Of a DNA stretch of 64,000 nucleotides, positions 28,693 through 36,972 are shown in pieces. The notes beneath the pieces are model-generated. The model did not search any database and had not been told where the DNA came from. It was given only the letters and a program-made list of their open reading frames with translations. The translations under genes and the position numbers were made by a program. Each line of letters opens with the position of its first letter. Position 1 is the first letter of the stretch. The stretch comes from Pseudoroseomonas cervicalis (lineage in GTDB: Bacteria; Pseudomonadota; Alphaproteobacteria; Acetobacterales; Acetobacteraceae): the NCBI RefSeq assembly GCF_030818485.1, contig NZ_JAUTAJ010000004.1, forward strand, positions 785,001 to 849,000, read 5' to 3'.

Positions 28693-30744
28693 GCGCGACC
28701 ATTGTTGGCGTCGATGTCGGCGGCACCTTCACCGATCTCTTCTGCTATGACGAGGCGGCGGGAAGCTTCCGCACCGCCAAGGTGCCATCCAACCGCGGCG
28801 ATGAGGCGGTGGGTTTCCTGGAAGGGCTGAAGAGCTTCGGCCCCGTGGCGCAGCTCGCCTCCGTGGTGCATGGCACCACCGTCGGCACCAATGCGCTGCT
28901 GGAGCGCAAGGGCGCGAAGGTCGGGCTGATCACCACGCGCGGCTTCCGTGACGTGCTGGAGATGCGCCGCCGCGACCGCCTCCACACCTGGGGCCTCTGG
29001 GGCGATTTTTCTTCCCGTCGTCGATCGCGATATGCGGCTGGAGGTCAGCGAGCGCATTTTGGCCGATGGTTCGGTCCGCCAGGCGGTGGATGCCGCCGAG
29101 GTGCAGGCGGCGGTGCGCCAGCTGATCGCCCAGGGGGCGGAGGCGCTGGCCATCGTCTTCATCAACGCCTATGCCAATCCGGCGAACGAGCAGGCGGCGC
29201 TCGAGGCAGCGCGCGCCATCTGGCCCGGCGAGACCATCGCCTGCTCGACCCAGATCCTGCCCGAGATCCGCGAATTCGAGCGGACCTCGACCACCGCGCT
29301 GAACGCCTATCTGCAGCCTGTCGTCGGCTCCTATCTCGGCAAGCTCGACAAGGCCCTGGCGGGGGAGGGCTTCACCGGCCAGTTCCACATCGTGCAGTCG
29401 AATGGCGGCGTGATGTCCACCGCCACGGCGCGGCGCCTGCCGGTGCGCACGGCGCTCTCCGGCCCGGCCGCCGGTGTAATCGCCGCCGCCGCCATCGCGC
29501 GGGAGGCGGGCTTCCCGGATGTCATCACCGGCGATCTCGGCGGCACCTCCTTCGATGTCTCGCTGGTGGTGGGGGGCGGCACGGCGCTGGCGGCGCAGAC
29601 CACCATCGATTTCGGCCTGGTCATCCGCACGCCGATGATCGAGATCAGCACCATCGGCGCCGGCGGCGGCTCCATCGCCCATGTCGATGCCGGCGGGCTG
29701 CTGCAGGTGGGTCCCGAGAGCGCCGGCTCCCGCCCCGGCCCGGTCTGCTACGGCCAGGGCAACACGCGGCCGACGCTGACGGATGCCAATGTCGTGCTCG
29801 GCCGCATCAATGCCGAGCGGCCGATCGGCGGCAAGCTGGCGCGCCTCGATGTCGAGGCGGCGAAATCCGCGATCCTCGAGCATGTCGGCCGCCCGCTGGG
29901 GCTCGACGCCATGGCGGCGGCGGAGGCCATTCTGCGCGTGGCCAATGCGCGCATGGCCGGCGCCATCCGGCTGGTCTCCATCGAGCGCGGGCACGACCCG
30001 TCGCGCTTCGCCGTGGTGCCCTTCGGCGGTGGCGGCGCGCTGCACACCGGCGCGCTGATCCGCGAGGTCGGGCTGAAGGCGGCGCTGGTGCCGCGCTTCC
30101 CCGGCGTCACCTCGGCGCTGGGCTGCGTCATCGCCGATATCCGGCACGACCAGGTGCAGACGGTGAATCTGACGCTGGACGCGCTGGACGAGGCCGCGCT
30201 CGACCGCCGCATGGTGGCGGAGGCCGCTTCCGCCCGTGCCGTGGTGGAGGCGGCGGGCCTCGCCGTCGAGCGCATCGACACGGTGTTCGAGCTGGACATG
30301 CATTATGCCGGCCAGACCCACACCGTCGCCGTGCCGCTGCCGGTCGAGGTCAGGGATGGCAGCACGGGCCTCTCCCGCGCCATCGTGCGGCAGGCTTTCG
30401 AGCGTGCCTACCAGACCAGCTTCTCCCGCCTGCTGCCGGGGCTTGGCGTGCGCATCGTCAATCTGCGCACGGCGGCGATCGGCCGGCGGCCGCGCTTCGA
30501 TCTCGGCCTGCTGAAGCCCGAGCCGGGCGCCAGCATCGAGGCCGCCCGGCGCGGCAGCCGCCCGGTCTGGTTCGAGGGCGCCTGGCATGACACCGCCATC
30601 TATGCCCGGCTGGAGCTGCCGGAGGGTGCGACCATCCCGGGCCCGGCCATCCTGGAGCAGCCGGACGCCACCACCGTGGTCGATCCCGGCCTGGTGGCGC
30701 GGGTGGACCATCTGGGCAACATCATCGTGGAGCGCGCCGCATGA
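28689..30744 (+). pseudogene. Hydantoinase A-family subunit, split by a frameshift
   Basis: The frame starting at 28689 encodes the ASKHA ATPase beginning IVGVDVGGTFTDLFCYDEAA, SVVHGTTVGTNALLERKGAK and LHTWGLWGDF. It then loses homology. A second frame resumes at once as LPVVDRDMRLEVSERILADG and runs intact through SNGGVMSTATARRLPVRTAL, TGDLGGTSFDVSLVVGGGTA, IGAGGGSIAHVD and FGGGGALHTGAL to 30744. The shift coincides with a run of five T (29006-29010). Removing one T restores a 684-residue HyuA of normal length. The remaining 1.7 kb shows no further damage, so either very recent inactivation or a sequencing error is likely. The start overlaps the hyuB-type stop. Confidence 0.88.
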
Positions 30745-31355
30745 GCCACGAACCGATCCCCGCCAGCGAGACGGCGCTGCTGATCGTCGATCTGCAGAAT
30801 GATTTCATCCACCCCGACGGCGCCTATGCGCGCGGCGGCCAGGGCGACCCTTCCATCGCCGCCCTGCCGGGCAGGCTGAAGCCCCTGGCGGACGCCATCC
30901 GGAAGAAGAATGGCTGGGTGGTCTCCACCCAGTTCACCCTGGTGCCGGGCAAGGGGGGCGAGCCGATGATCTCGCCGCATCTGAAGGCGCTGCGGCCCTT
31001 CCTGCGCAAGGGCGATTTCTGCCCCGGCGCCTGGGGCCACCAGCTGGTGGATGAATTGCAGCCGGCCGATCTCTCGGTCGAGAAGCTGGCCTATTCCGCC
31101 TTCTACATGACCCGGCTGGAATGGGTGCTGCGCAAGGCCGGCGTCCGCAAGCTCTATGTCGGCGGCATCGTCACCAATGGCGGCGTCGCCTCGACGGTGC
31201 GGGACGCGCATGTGCGCGACATCGATGTGACGGTGCTGGAGGATGGCTGCGCCGCCTTCGGCGCCGAGACGCATGCGACGGCCATCGCGGCGCTGCGCCC
31301 GGTCGCCCGCATCGCCAGCATCGCCCAGGCCATGGCGGAGCTGGAGGCGGCATGA
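30741..31355 (+). CDS. Isochorismatase-fold hydrolase lacking the cysteine nucleophile
   Basis: The 204-residue protein has the fold motifs ALLIVDLQNDFIHPDGAYAR (D17) and SVEKLAYSAFYMT (K115), matching two residues of the family triad. The third motif, usually NVCVxST with the nucleophilic cysteine, reads TNGGVASTVRDA, so glycine 148 replaces cysteine. Isochorismatases proper (EntB, PhzD) also lack this cysteine and hydrolyse vinyl ethers, whereas amidases and nicotinamidases need it. The enzyme is therefore unlikely to be a cysteine amidase. It may hydrolyse an enol ether or enamine-like intermediate. It overlaps the upstream hydantoinase and downstream FAD gene by four bases each. Confidence 0.85.
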   Translation: MSHEPIPASETALLIVDLQNDFIHPDGAYARGGQGDPSIAALPGRLKPLADAIRKKNGWVVSTQFTLVPGKGGEPMISPHLKALRPFLRKGDFCPGAWGHQLVDELQPADLSVEKLAYSAFYMTRLEWVLRKAGVRKLYVGGIVTNGGVASTVRDAHVRDIDVTVLEDGCAAFGAETHATAIAALRPVARIASIAQAMAELEAA

Positions 31356-32740
31356 GCATCCTGCCCGCCAACGGCGTCGAATTCGAGCTGACCCTGCCGG
31401 TCGTCATCATCGGCGCCGGCGCCGCCGGGCTGGTCGCGGCGCTGGCGCTGCGCGAGGCCGGGCAGGAGGTGCTGGTGCTGGAGCGCGACCCGGTGCCGCG
31501 CGGCTCCACCGCCCTCTCCGCCGGGCTGATCCCGGCCCCCGGCACGCGCTGGCAGAAGGCGGCGGGGGAGGAGGATGGCCCGACCCTCTTCGCCGCCGAT
31601 ATTCTGGCCAAGGCCGGCGGCGAGCCCGACCCGGCGCTGGTCGAGGCGCTGGCGGCCCGCATCGGCCCGGTGCTGGAATGGCTGGCCGACCGGCATGGGC
31701 TGGATTTCTCGGTGATCACCGATTTCCGCTATCCCGGCCATTCCGCCTGCCGCATGCACGGCCTGCCCAGCCGCTCCGGCGAGGAGCTGGTGGACCGGCT
31801 GCGCGAGGCTGCCGAGGCGGCCGGGGTGGAGATCCTCTGCGAGGCGCAGGTCACCGCGCTTTATGCCGGCCCCGATGGCCGCATCCATGGCCTGGCCTTC
31901 CGCCGCCCCGATGGCAGCGAGGAGCGGCTGGGTTGCGACGCGCTGATCCTCGCCTGCAACGGCTATGGCGGCAATCCGGCGCTGGTGGCCGAGCATGTGC
32001 CGCTTCTCTCCGGCGCGCTGTATTTCGGCCATGCCGGCAATCAGGGCGACGCGCTGCTCTGGGGCCAGGCGCTGGGGGCGGCGACGCGGCATCTCTCCGG
32101 CCATCAGGGGCATGGCTCGGTGGCGCATCCGATCGGCATCCTGATCTCCTGGGCCACCATGACCCAGGGCGGCATCCAGGTGAATCTGGAGGGAAGCCGC
32201 TTCGCCGATGAAAGCCATGGCTATTCCGAGGCCGCCGCCCTGGTGCTGCAGCAGCCCGAAGCCGTGGCCTGGAGCCTATTCGACGAGCGCATCGCCGGCA
32301 TCGCCCGGCAGTTCGAGGATTTCCGCCAGGCCGAGGCCGCCGGGGTGGTGCTGAGCGCGCCCGACATCGCCGCCCTGGCGGCGGCGACGAAACTGCCCGA
32401 GGCCGCGCTGCGGGCGACGCTGGCGGAGGTTGAGCGCCTCAAGGCCGATGGCGCGACGGATGGTTTCGGCCGCGACTTCGCCGGGGTGGCGCCGTTGACG
32501 CCGCCCTATCGCGCCGTGCGCGTCACCGGGGCGCTGTTCCACACCCAGGGCGGGCTGGTGGTGGATGCGTCGGCGCGGGTGCTGCGGCCGGATGGTTCGG
32601 CGCTGCCCAATCTCTTTGCTGCCGGCGGCGCCGCCTGCGGCGTCTCCGGCAGCCGGGCGGAGGGCTATCTCTCCGGCAATGGGCTGCTGACGGCGGTGGC
32701 GCTGGGCCATGCGGCGGGGGAGGCGGCGGGGCGCGCCTGA
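31352..32740 (+). CDS. FAD-dependent oxidoreductase, fumarate reductase/ketosteroid dehydrogenase type
   Basis: The 462-residue flavoprotein has an FAD-binding start VVIIGAGAAGLVAALALREA, the LERDPVPRGSTALSAGLIPA loop, the DALILACNGYGGNP segment, and the C-terminal FAD block LPNLFAAGGAACGVSG and SGNGLLTAVALGHAAGEAA. No signal peptide or haem site is present, so it is a soluble cytoplasmic enzyme that oxidises or reduces a C-C bond next to a carbonyl or carboxylate. It is the last overlapping gene of the operon that begins with gntR. It could saturate or desaturate the ring or the acid before hydration. Confidence 0.88.
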   Translation: MSILPANGVEFELTLPVVIIGAGAAGLVAALALREAGQEVLVLERDPVPRGSTALSAGLIPAPGTRWQKAAGEEDGPTLFAADILAKAGGEPDPALVEALAARIGPVLEWLADRHGLDFSVITDFRYPGHSACRMHGLPSRSGEELVDRLREAAEAAGVEILCEAQVTALYAGPDGRIHGLAFRRPDGSEERLGCDALILACNGYGGNPALVAEHVPLLSGALYFGHAGNQGDALLWGQALGAATRHLSGHQGHGSVAHPIGILISWATMTQGGIQVNLEGSRFADESHGYSEAAALVLQQPEAVAWSLFDERIAGIARQFEDFRQAEAAGVVLSAPDIAALAAATKLPEAALRATLAEVERLKADGATDGFGRDFAGVAPLTPPYRAVRVTGALFHTQGGLVVDASARVLRPDGSALPNLFAAGGAACGVSGSRAEGYLSGNGLLTAVALGHAAGEAAGRA

Positions 32741-32779
32741 CCGCTTCCCCTGCCGCGCATTCCCTGCTGTGCTGCGCGC

Positions 32780-34144
32780 ATGGGAATGAAACGCCGAGAC
32801 CTGCTGCTGGCGGCCGCCTTGGCGCCGCTGGCCGCCCCCGCCCTGCGGCCCGGCCGCGCCTGGGCCCAGTCCGCGCCAGCCGCCATGCCGCCGGTGCTGT
32901 TCATCCATGGCAATGGCGACCAGGCGGCGCTGTGGCAGACCACCCTCTGGCGCTTCGAGAGCCAAGGCGTGCCGCGCGGCCGCCTCGCCGCGCTGAACCT
33001 GCCGGACCCGCTGGCGCGCGACGATGACGGGGTGGCGCAGCCGCGCCGCTCCTCCTCCGCCGATTTCACCGCCGCGGTGGCGGAGGCGGTGGCGGCGCTG
33101 CGCGCCTCGGCCGGCGCCGGGCGCGTCGCGCTAGTGGGCAACAGCCGCGGCGGCTACCCGATCCGCGACTTCGTGCTGCATGGGGGCGGCGCGGCGCAGG
33201 TCTCGCACGCCGTGCTCTGCGGCACGCCCAACCGGGGCGTCTATGACTGGCCGGAGACCCGCAACCGCGAATTCAACGCCCAGTCCGAGCTGCTGCGGAA
33301 GCTGAATGGCGGCGAGAGCGATGTAGTGCCCGGCACGCAGTTCCTGACGCTGCGCAGCGACGGCAATGACGTCTATGCCCAGGCGGATGGCTTCGCCCTC
33401 GGCCAGCCCGGCCGGCCGACCGGCACCGGCCCGGCGGGGCCGGAGCTGCGCGGCGCCACCAACCTGGTGCTGGGCCAGCTCGACCACCGCGAAATCGCCT
33501 ACCACCCGCGCGCCTTCCGCGAGATGTTCCGCTGGATCGCCGGGCGGGAGCCGGAGCGCATCGCCATCCTGCCCGAGGCGCGGCCGGTGCTGAACGGCCA
33601 GGTCACCGGCACACCGGGCGGCGTGCCGACCAACCGCCCGGTCGAGGGCGCGCAGGTGGACATCTGGCGCACCGACCCCGAGACCGGCGCGCGGCTGGGC
33701 GAGGCGCTGCTGCGCCGCAGGACCGGCGCGGACGGGGTGTGGGGGCCGGTGGAGGTCAGCCCGGACTGGGCGCTGGAATTCGTCGTGGCGGCCCCTGGCC
33801 ATCCCACCACGCATCTCTACCGCGCGGGCTTTCCGCGCTCCTCCGATATCGTGCATCTGCGCCCGGCGCGGCCGCTCACCGAACAGGACCGGGCTTCGGG
33901 GGCGGTGCTGCTCTTCACCCGGCCGCGCGGCTATTTCGGCCTGCCGCGCGACGCCATCATCCTGGATGGGCGGGAGCCCGCGGACATCCCGCGCGGCCTG
34001 GCGCGCAGCGCCACCGCCACGCTGCGGGCGCCGGCGGAGCGCCTCGGCCAGCCCGTGACGGCGCAGTTCAACGAGGAGCGGATCGTGGCGCGGCTCTGGC
34101 CGGTGTCGGAGGGGCGCATCAGCGTGGCCGAGCTGACCGGCTGA
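32780..34144 (+). CDS. Exported alpha/beta hydrolase with extra C-terminal domain
   Basis: The 454-residue protein begins MGMKRRDLLLAAALAPLAAP, a twin-arginine signal cleaved near AWAQ. The hydrolase domain shows the oxyanion strand VLFIHGNGDQAALW and the nucleophile elbow GNSRGG (serine near 118). A candidate acidic/histidine pair includes LDHREIAYHPRAF. After about residue 260 comes a beta-rich region (NRPVEGAQVDIWRTDPETGA, then GPVEVSPDWALEFVVAAPGH) like carboxypeptidase-regulatory or transthyretin-type folds, and a further C-terminal piece. It is probably a periplasmic esterase or depolymerase. It starts 39 bases after the operon above and may be co-transcribed. Confidence 0.8.
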   Translation: MGMKRRDLLLAAALAPLAAPALRPGRAWAQSAPAAMPPVLFIHGNGDQAALWQTTLWRFESQGVPRGRLAALNLPDPLARDDDGVAQPRRSSSADFTAAVAEAVAALRASAGAGRVALVGNSRGGYPIRDFVLHGGGAAQVSHAVLCGTPNRGVYDWPETRNREFNAQSELLRKLNGGESDVVPGTQFLTLRSDGNDVYAQADGFALGQPGRPTGTGPAGPELRGATNLVLGQLDHREIAYHPRAFREMFRWIAGREPERIAILPEARPVLNGQVTGTPGGVPTNRPVEGAQVDIWRTDPETGARLGEALLRRRTGADGVWGPVEVSPDWALEFVVAAPGHPTTHLYRAGFPRSSDIVHLRPARPLTEQDRASGAVLLFTRPRGYFGLPRDAIILDGREPADIPRGLARSATATLRAPAERLGQPVTAQFNEERIVARLWPVSEGRISVAELTG

Positions 34145-34202
34145 GCCATGGCGCGGCGAGGCGGCCGGAAAGCTGGACAGGCCTGCCCGCTTTCTGTGCA
34201 AT

Positions 34203-34240
34203 GGCGGCGCTGGCGCTGCCAGGGGCAGCGCCGCGCCGCC
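34203..34240 (+). promoter_or_regulatory. Strong 17-bp hairpin upstream of an NMT1-type gene
   Basis: GGCGGCGC, bulged T, GGCGCTGCC (34203-34220), loop AGG, then GGCAGCGCC and GCGCCGCC (34224-34240) pair perfectly apart from the bulge. The outer segments TGTGCAA (34195-34201) and TTGCACA (34264-34270) are also complementary. It lies between the hydrolase stop (34144) and the binding-protein start (34301) and has no T-run. It may be a Rho-type transcript end or a leader structure. Confidence 0.55.
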
Positions 34241-34300
34241 GGCCGCCGCGGCTGGTCCGCCTTTTGCACAGCCAGGCTCCGCCCATGCCGGAGAGACGCC

Positions 34301-35326
34301 ATGACCGAGCCCACCCGTAAGCTGCCCCGCCGCCTGCTGCTGGGCGCCGCCCTGGCCGCGCCGGCGCTGCACGCCGCCCGCGCCCAGGCGCCGCTGCGCT
34401 TCAGCCTGGACTGGGCGCTGCAGGGCAACCACGCCATGTTCTCGCTCGCCGACGACCATGGGCTGTACCGGCGCGAGGGGCTGTCGGTGCGCATGGATCG
34501 CGGCTTCGGCTCGGGCGATGCGCTGGTGAAGGTGGGGTCCGGCACCTATGACATGGGCTTCGCCGATTTCTCCGGCGCGGTGAAGTTCAACGCCGAATAC
34601 CCGCAGAACCGGCTGGTGATGATCTACCCGGTCTTCGACCGCACCGCCGCCGCCATCGTCACCCTGCGCGGCCGCGGCATCGAGAAGCCGCAGGATGTCG
34701 CCGGCCGCCATCTCGGCGCGCCGGAAGGCGAGGGGAGCCGCATGCTGTTCCCCGCCTTCGCCCGCGTCGCCGGCATCGATACGGGCCGCATGCGCTGGAC
34801 CTCCATGGCCGCCAATCTGCGCGACACCATGCTGCGCACCGGCCAGGTGGATGCCGTCAGCGGCTTCCTCTTCACCGTGCATTTCAACCTGGTGGGCCTC
34901 GGCATTCCGGAGGACCAGATCCTCGGCTGGCCCTATGCCGAGCATGGGCTGGACCTGCTGGGCTCCGGCCTGTTCGCCCGCGCCGACTGGCTGGAGCGCA
35001 ATGGCGAGACGGCGGCGAAATTCGTCCGCGCCTCGATGGGCGGGCTGAAGCTGCTGCTGAACGACGTGCCGGCCGGCATGGCCTCGCTGAAGAAGCGCGA
35101 GCCGCTGTTCGACGAGGCGCTGGAGAGCCGCCGCTTTGCCATGACGCGGGATCGGTCCATCATCACGCCCAACAGCCGGGAGGGCGGGCTCGGCGTGCTC
35201 GACATGGCGCGCGCCACGCAGCTGGTGCGGGTCAATGCCGAGGCCTATGGCATCCAGAACCCGCCGGAGGCCGCCAGCATGTTCACCGACCGCTATTTGC
35301 CGCCGCGCTCCGAGCGCATGCTGTGA
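34301..35326 (+). CDS. NMT1/THI5-type ABC binding protein
   Basis: The 341-residue protein has an export signal (KLPRRLLLGAALAAPALHAA, cleavage near ARAQA). The NMT1/SsuA-like mature domain starts LRFSLDWALQGNHAMFSLAD, with DHGLYRREGLSVRMDRGFGS, DMGFADFSGAVKFNAEYPQN and a C-terminal helical lobe. The family binds pyrimidine precursors of thiamin, taurine/sulfonates, nitrate or riboflavin-like compounds. Its start has GGAGAG upstream, and an in-frame extension of 51 residues is rejected as non-homologous. The next gene, an amidohydrolase of the cytosine deaminase type, overlaps its stop, so a pyrimidine-like or other N-heterocycle is a reasonable ligand. No permease or ATPase is adjacent. Confidence 0.88.
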   Translation: MTEPTRKLPRRLLLGAALAAPALHAARAQAPLRFSLDWALQGNHAMFSLADDHGLYRREGLSVRMDRGFGSGDALVKVGSGTYDMGFADFSGAVKFNAEYPQNRLVMIYPVFDRTAAAIVTLRGRGIEKPQDVAGRHLGAPEGEGSRMLFPAFARVAGIDTGRMRWTSMAANLRDTMLRTGQVDAVSGFLFTVHFNLVGLGIPEDQILGWPYAEHGLDLLGSGLFARADWLERNGETAAKFVRASMGGLKLLLNDVPAGMASLKKREPLFDEALESRRFAMTRDRSIITPNSREGGLGVLDMARATQLVRVNAEAYGIQNPPEAASMFTDRYLPPRSERML

Positions 35327-36816
35327 CGCACCGCCTGCTGCTGCGCGGCGCCCGTGTCCTGGCGCCGGATGCCCTCTCCGCGCCGCTCGCCGATATCCTG
35401 GTCGAAGGCGACCGCATCGCCGCCCTGCTGCCGCCGGGCAGCGCCGTCGAGGATGCGGAGATCTTCGAGGCCGGAAACCGCCTGGTGATCCCGGGCCTGG
35501 CCAATGGCCACACCCATGGCCATGGCGGCCTGGCCAAGGGCTCGGGCGACAAATGGGATCTGGCGCTGCTGCTGGCCCATGCCCCCTGGGTGGGCGGCGG
35601 GCGCGGCCTTGCCGACAAGAAGCTCTCCGTCCAGCTCAATGCGGTGGAGCTGCTGAAGAAGGGTTGCACCGCCGCCTTCGACCTGCCGGCCGAATTCCCC
35701 GGCCCGACGCCGGAGGGGCTGGAGGCGATGGCCGAGGCCTATGCCAGTGTCGGGCTGCGCGCCGTGCTGGCGCCGATGGTGGCCGACCTGACCTTCTTCG
35801 AGGCGACGCCCGGGCTGGTGGATGCCCTGCCCGAGGCGCAGCGCGCGCGTGCCGCATCGATGCGCATGGCCCCCGCCGCCGAGACCCTGGCGACGCTGCA
35901 CAGCGCCGCGAAGGGATGGCGGCACGGCGCCGCCGGCATCGCTCTCGGCCTCGGCCCGACCATCCCGCTGCATGGCTCGCAGGAGTTCCTGCGGGGATGC
36001 GCGGCTCTGGCAGAGGAATTCGGGCTGCGGGTGCAGAGCCATGTGGCGGAGGCGCGCTACCAGGCCGCCGCCGGCGAGCAGCTTTATGGCGGCGCCACCC
36101 TGCTCGAGCACATGGACCGGATGGGGCTGGTCGGGCCGCGCTTCTCGGTGGCGCATGGCGTCTGGCTGACCCAGGGCGATCTGGAGCTGCTGGCGCGGCG
36201 CGGGGCTGGGCTGTCGCACAATCCCGGCGCCAATATGCGCCTGGCCTCCGGCATCGCCCCCGCCCGCGCGGCGCTGCGCGCGGGCGTCACGCTGGGCATC
36301 GGCACCGATGGCTCCTCCTCCTCCGACAACCAGAACATGTTCGAGGCGATGCGCCTGGCCGCCTTCGCCTCCCGCCTCTGGGAGGAGGCGGAGGAGGCAG
36401 ATTGGCTCGGCACCGCCGAGACATTCCGGCTGGCCACCGCCGGCTCCGCCGCGCTGATGGGCATCGAGGCGGGGGAGATCGCGCCCGGCAGGCTCGCCGA
36501 TCTGGTGCTGCTCGACCTCGGCCACATCAACTGGATGCCCTTCAACGACGCCGCCAACCAGCTGGTCTGGACCGAGGATGGCAGCGCCGTGACCGATGTC
36601 ATGGTGGGCGGCGCCTGGAAGCTGCGCGACCGCCGCGTGCTGGGGCTGGACGAGGCGAAGCTGGCCGCCGAGGCCCAGGCCGCGGCCGACCGGCTGCGCG
36701 CCGCCAATGCGGGGGCGCGGGAATGGTGCGAGGCGATCGCCCCGCATATCGCCTGCCATTGCCGGGCGCTGGCGCGCGGCTGGACCCGCTCCCGCCGGCT
36801 GCTGCGGGCGGAGTGA
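35323..36816 (+). CDS. Amidohydrolase, cytosine deaminase/TRZ-ATZ type
   Basis: The 497-residue metal-dependent hydrolase has the HxH metal motif in LANGHTHGHG (H63, H65), RVQSHVAEARYQAA with a metal histidine, FSVAHGVWLTQGDLELLARR, and the metal aspartate in LGIGTDGSSSSDNQNMFEAM. The small beta-sandwich is completed at the C-terminus (GRLADLVLLDLGHINWMPFN). The family deaminates or hydrolyses C-N bonds of aromatic heterocycles (cytosine, guanine, s-triazines, S-adenosylhomocysteine). It starts at a GTG overlapping the binding-protein stop by four bases, so transport and hydrolysis are coupled. It is the last gene of the catabolic region. Confidence 0.9.
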   Translation: MTHRLLLRGARVLAPDALSAPLADILVEGDRIAALLPPGSAVEDAEIFEAGNRLVIPGLANGHTHGHGGLAKGSGDKWDLALLLAHAPWVGGGRGLADKKLSVQLNAVELLKKGCTAAFDLPAEFPGPTPEGLEAMAEAYASVGLRAVLAPMVADLTFFEATPGLVDALPEAQRARAASMRMAPAAETLATLHSAAKGWRHGAAGIALGLGPTIPLHGSQEFLRGCAALAEEFGLRVQSHVAEARYQAAAGEQLYGGATLLEHMDRMGLVGPRFSVAHGVWLTQGDLELLARRGAGLSHNPGANMRLASGIAPARAALRAGVTLGIGTDGSSSSDNQNMFEAMRLAAFASRLWEEAEEADWLGTAETFRLATAGSAALMGIEAGEIAPGRLADLVLLDLGHINWMPFNDAANQLVWTEDGSAVTDVMVGGAWKLRDRRVLGLDEAKLAAEAQAAADRLRAANAGAREWCEAIAPHIACHCRALARGWTRSRRLLRAE

Positions 36817-36972
36817 AGGGGCGGGCAGGGGCCGTCCGCCCCTGCCGCGCCAGGCGGTTCAACCCGGCGCGTCCAGCGGGCGATTCAACGGGGCGATTCG
36901 GCGGCAGGGGCCGGGCTGTGCCATAAGCCCGCCCGCAGACGCCTCCCCCCACGCCAGACCGTCCCGGGACCC

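Noticed and set aside
35323..36816. Specific naming of the amidohydrolase as guanine or cytosine deaminase
   Set aside because: Metal ligands are clear but no substrate-determining motif could be matched with confidence.
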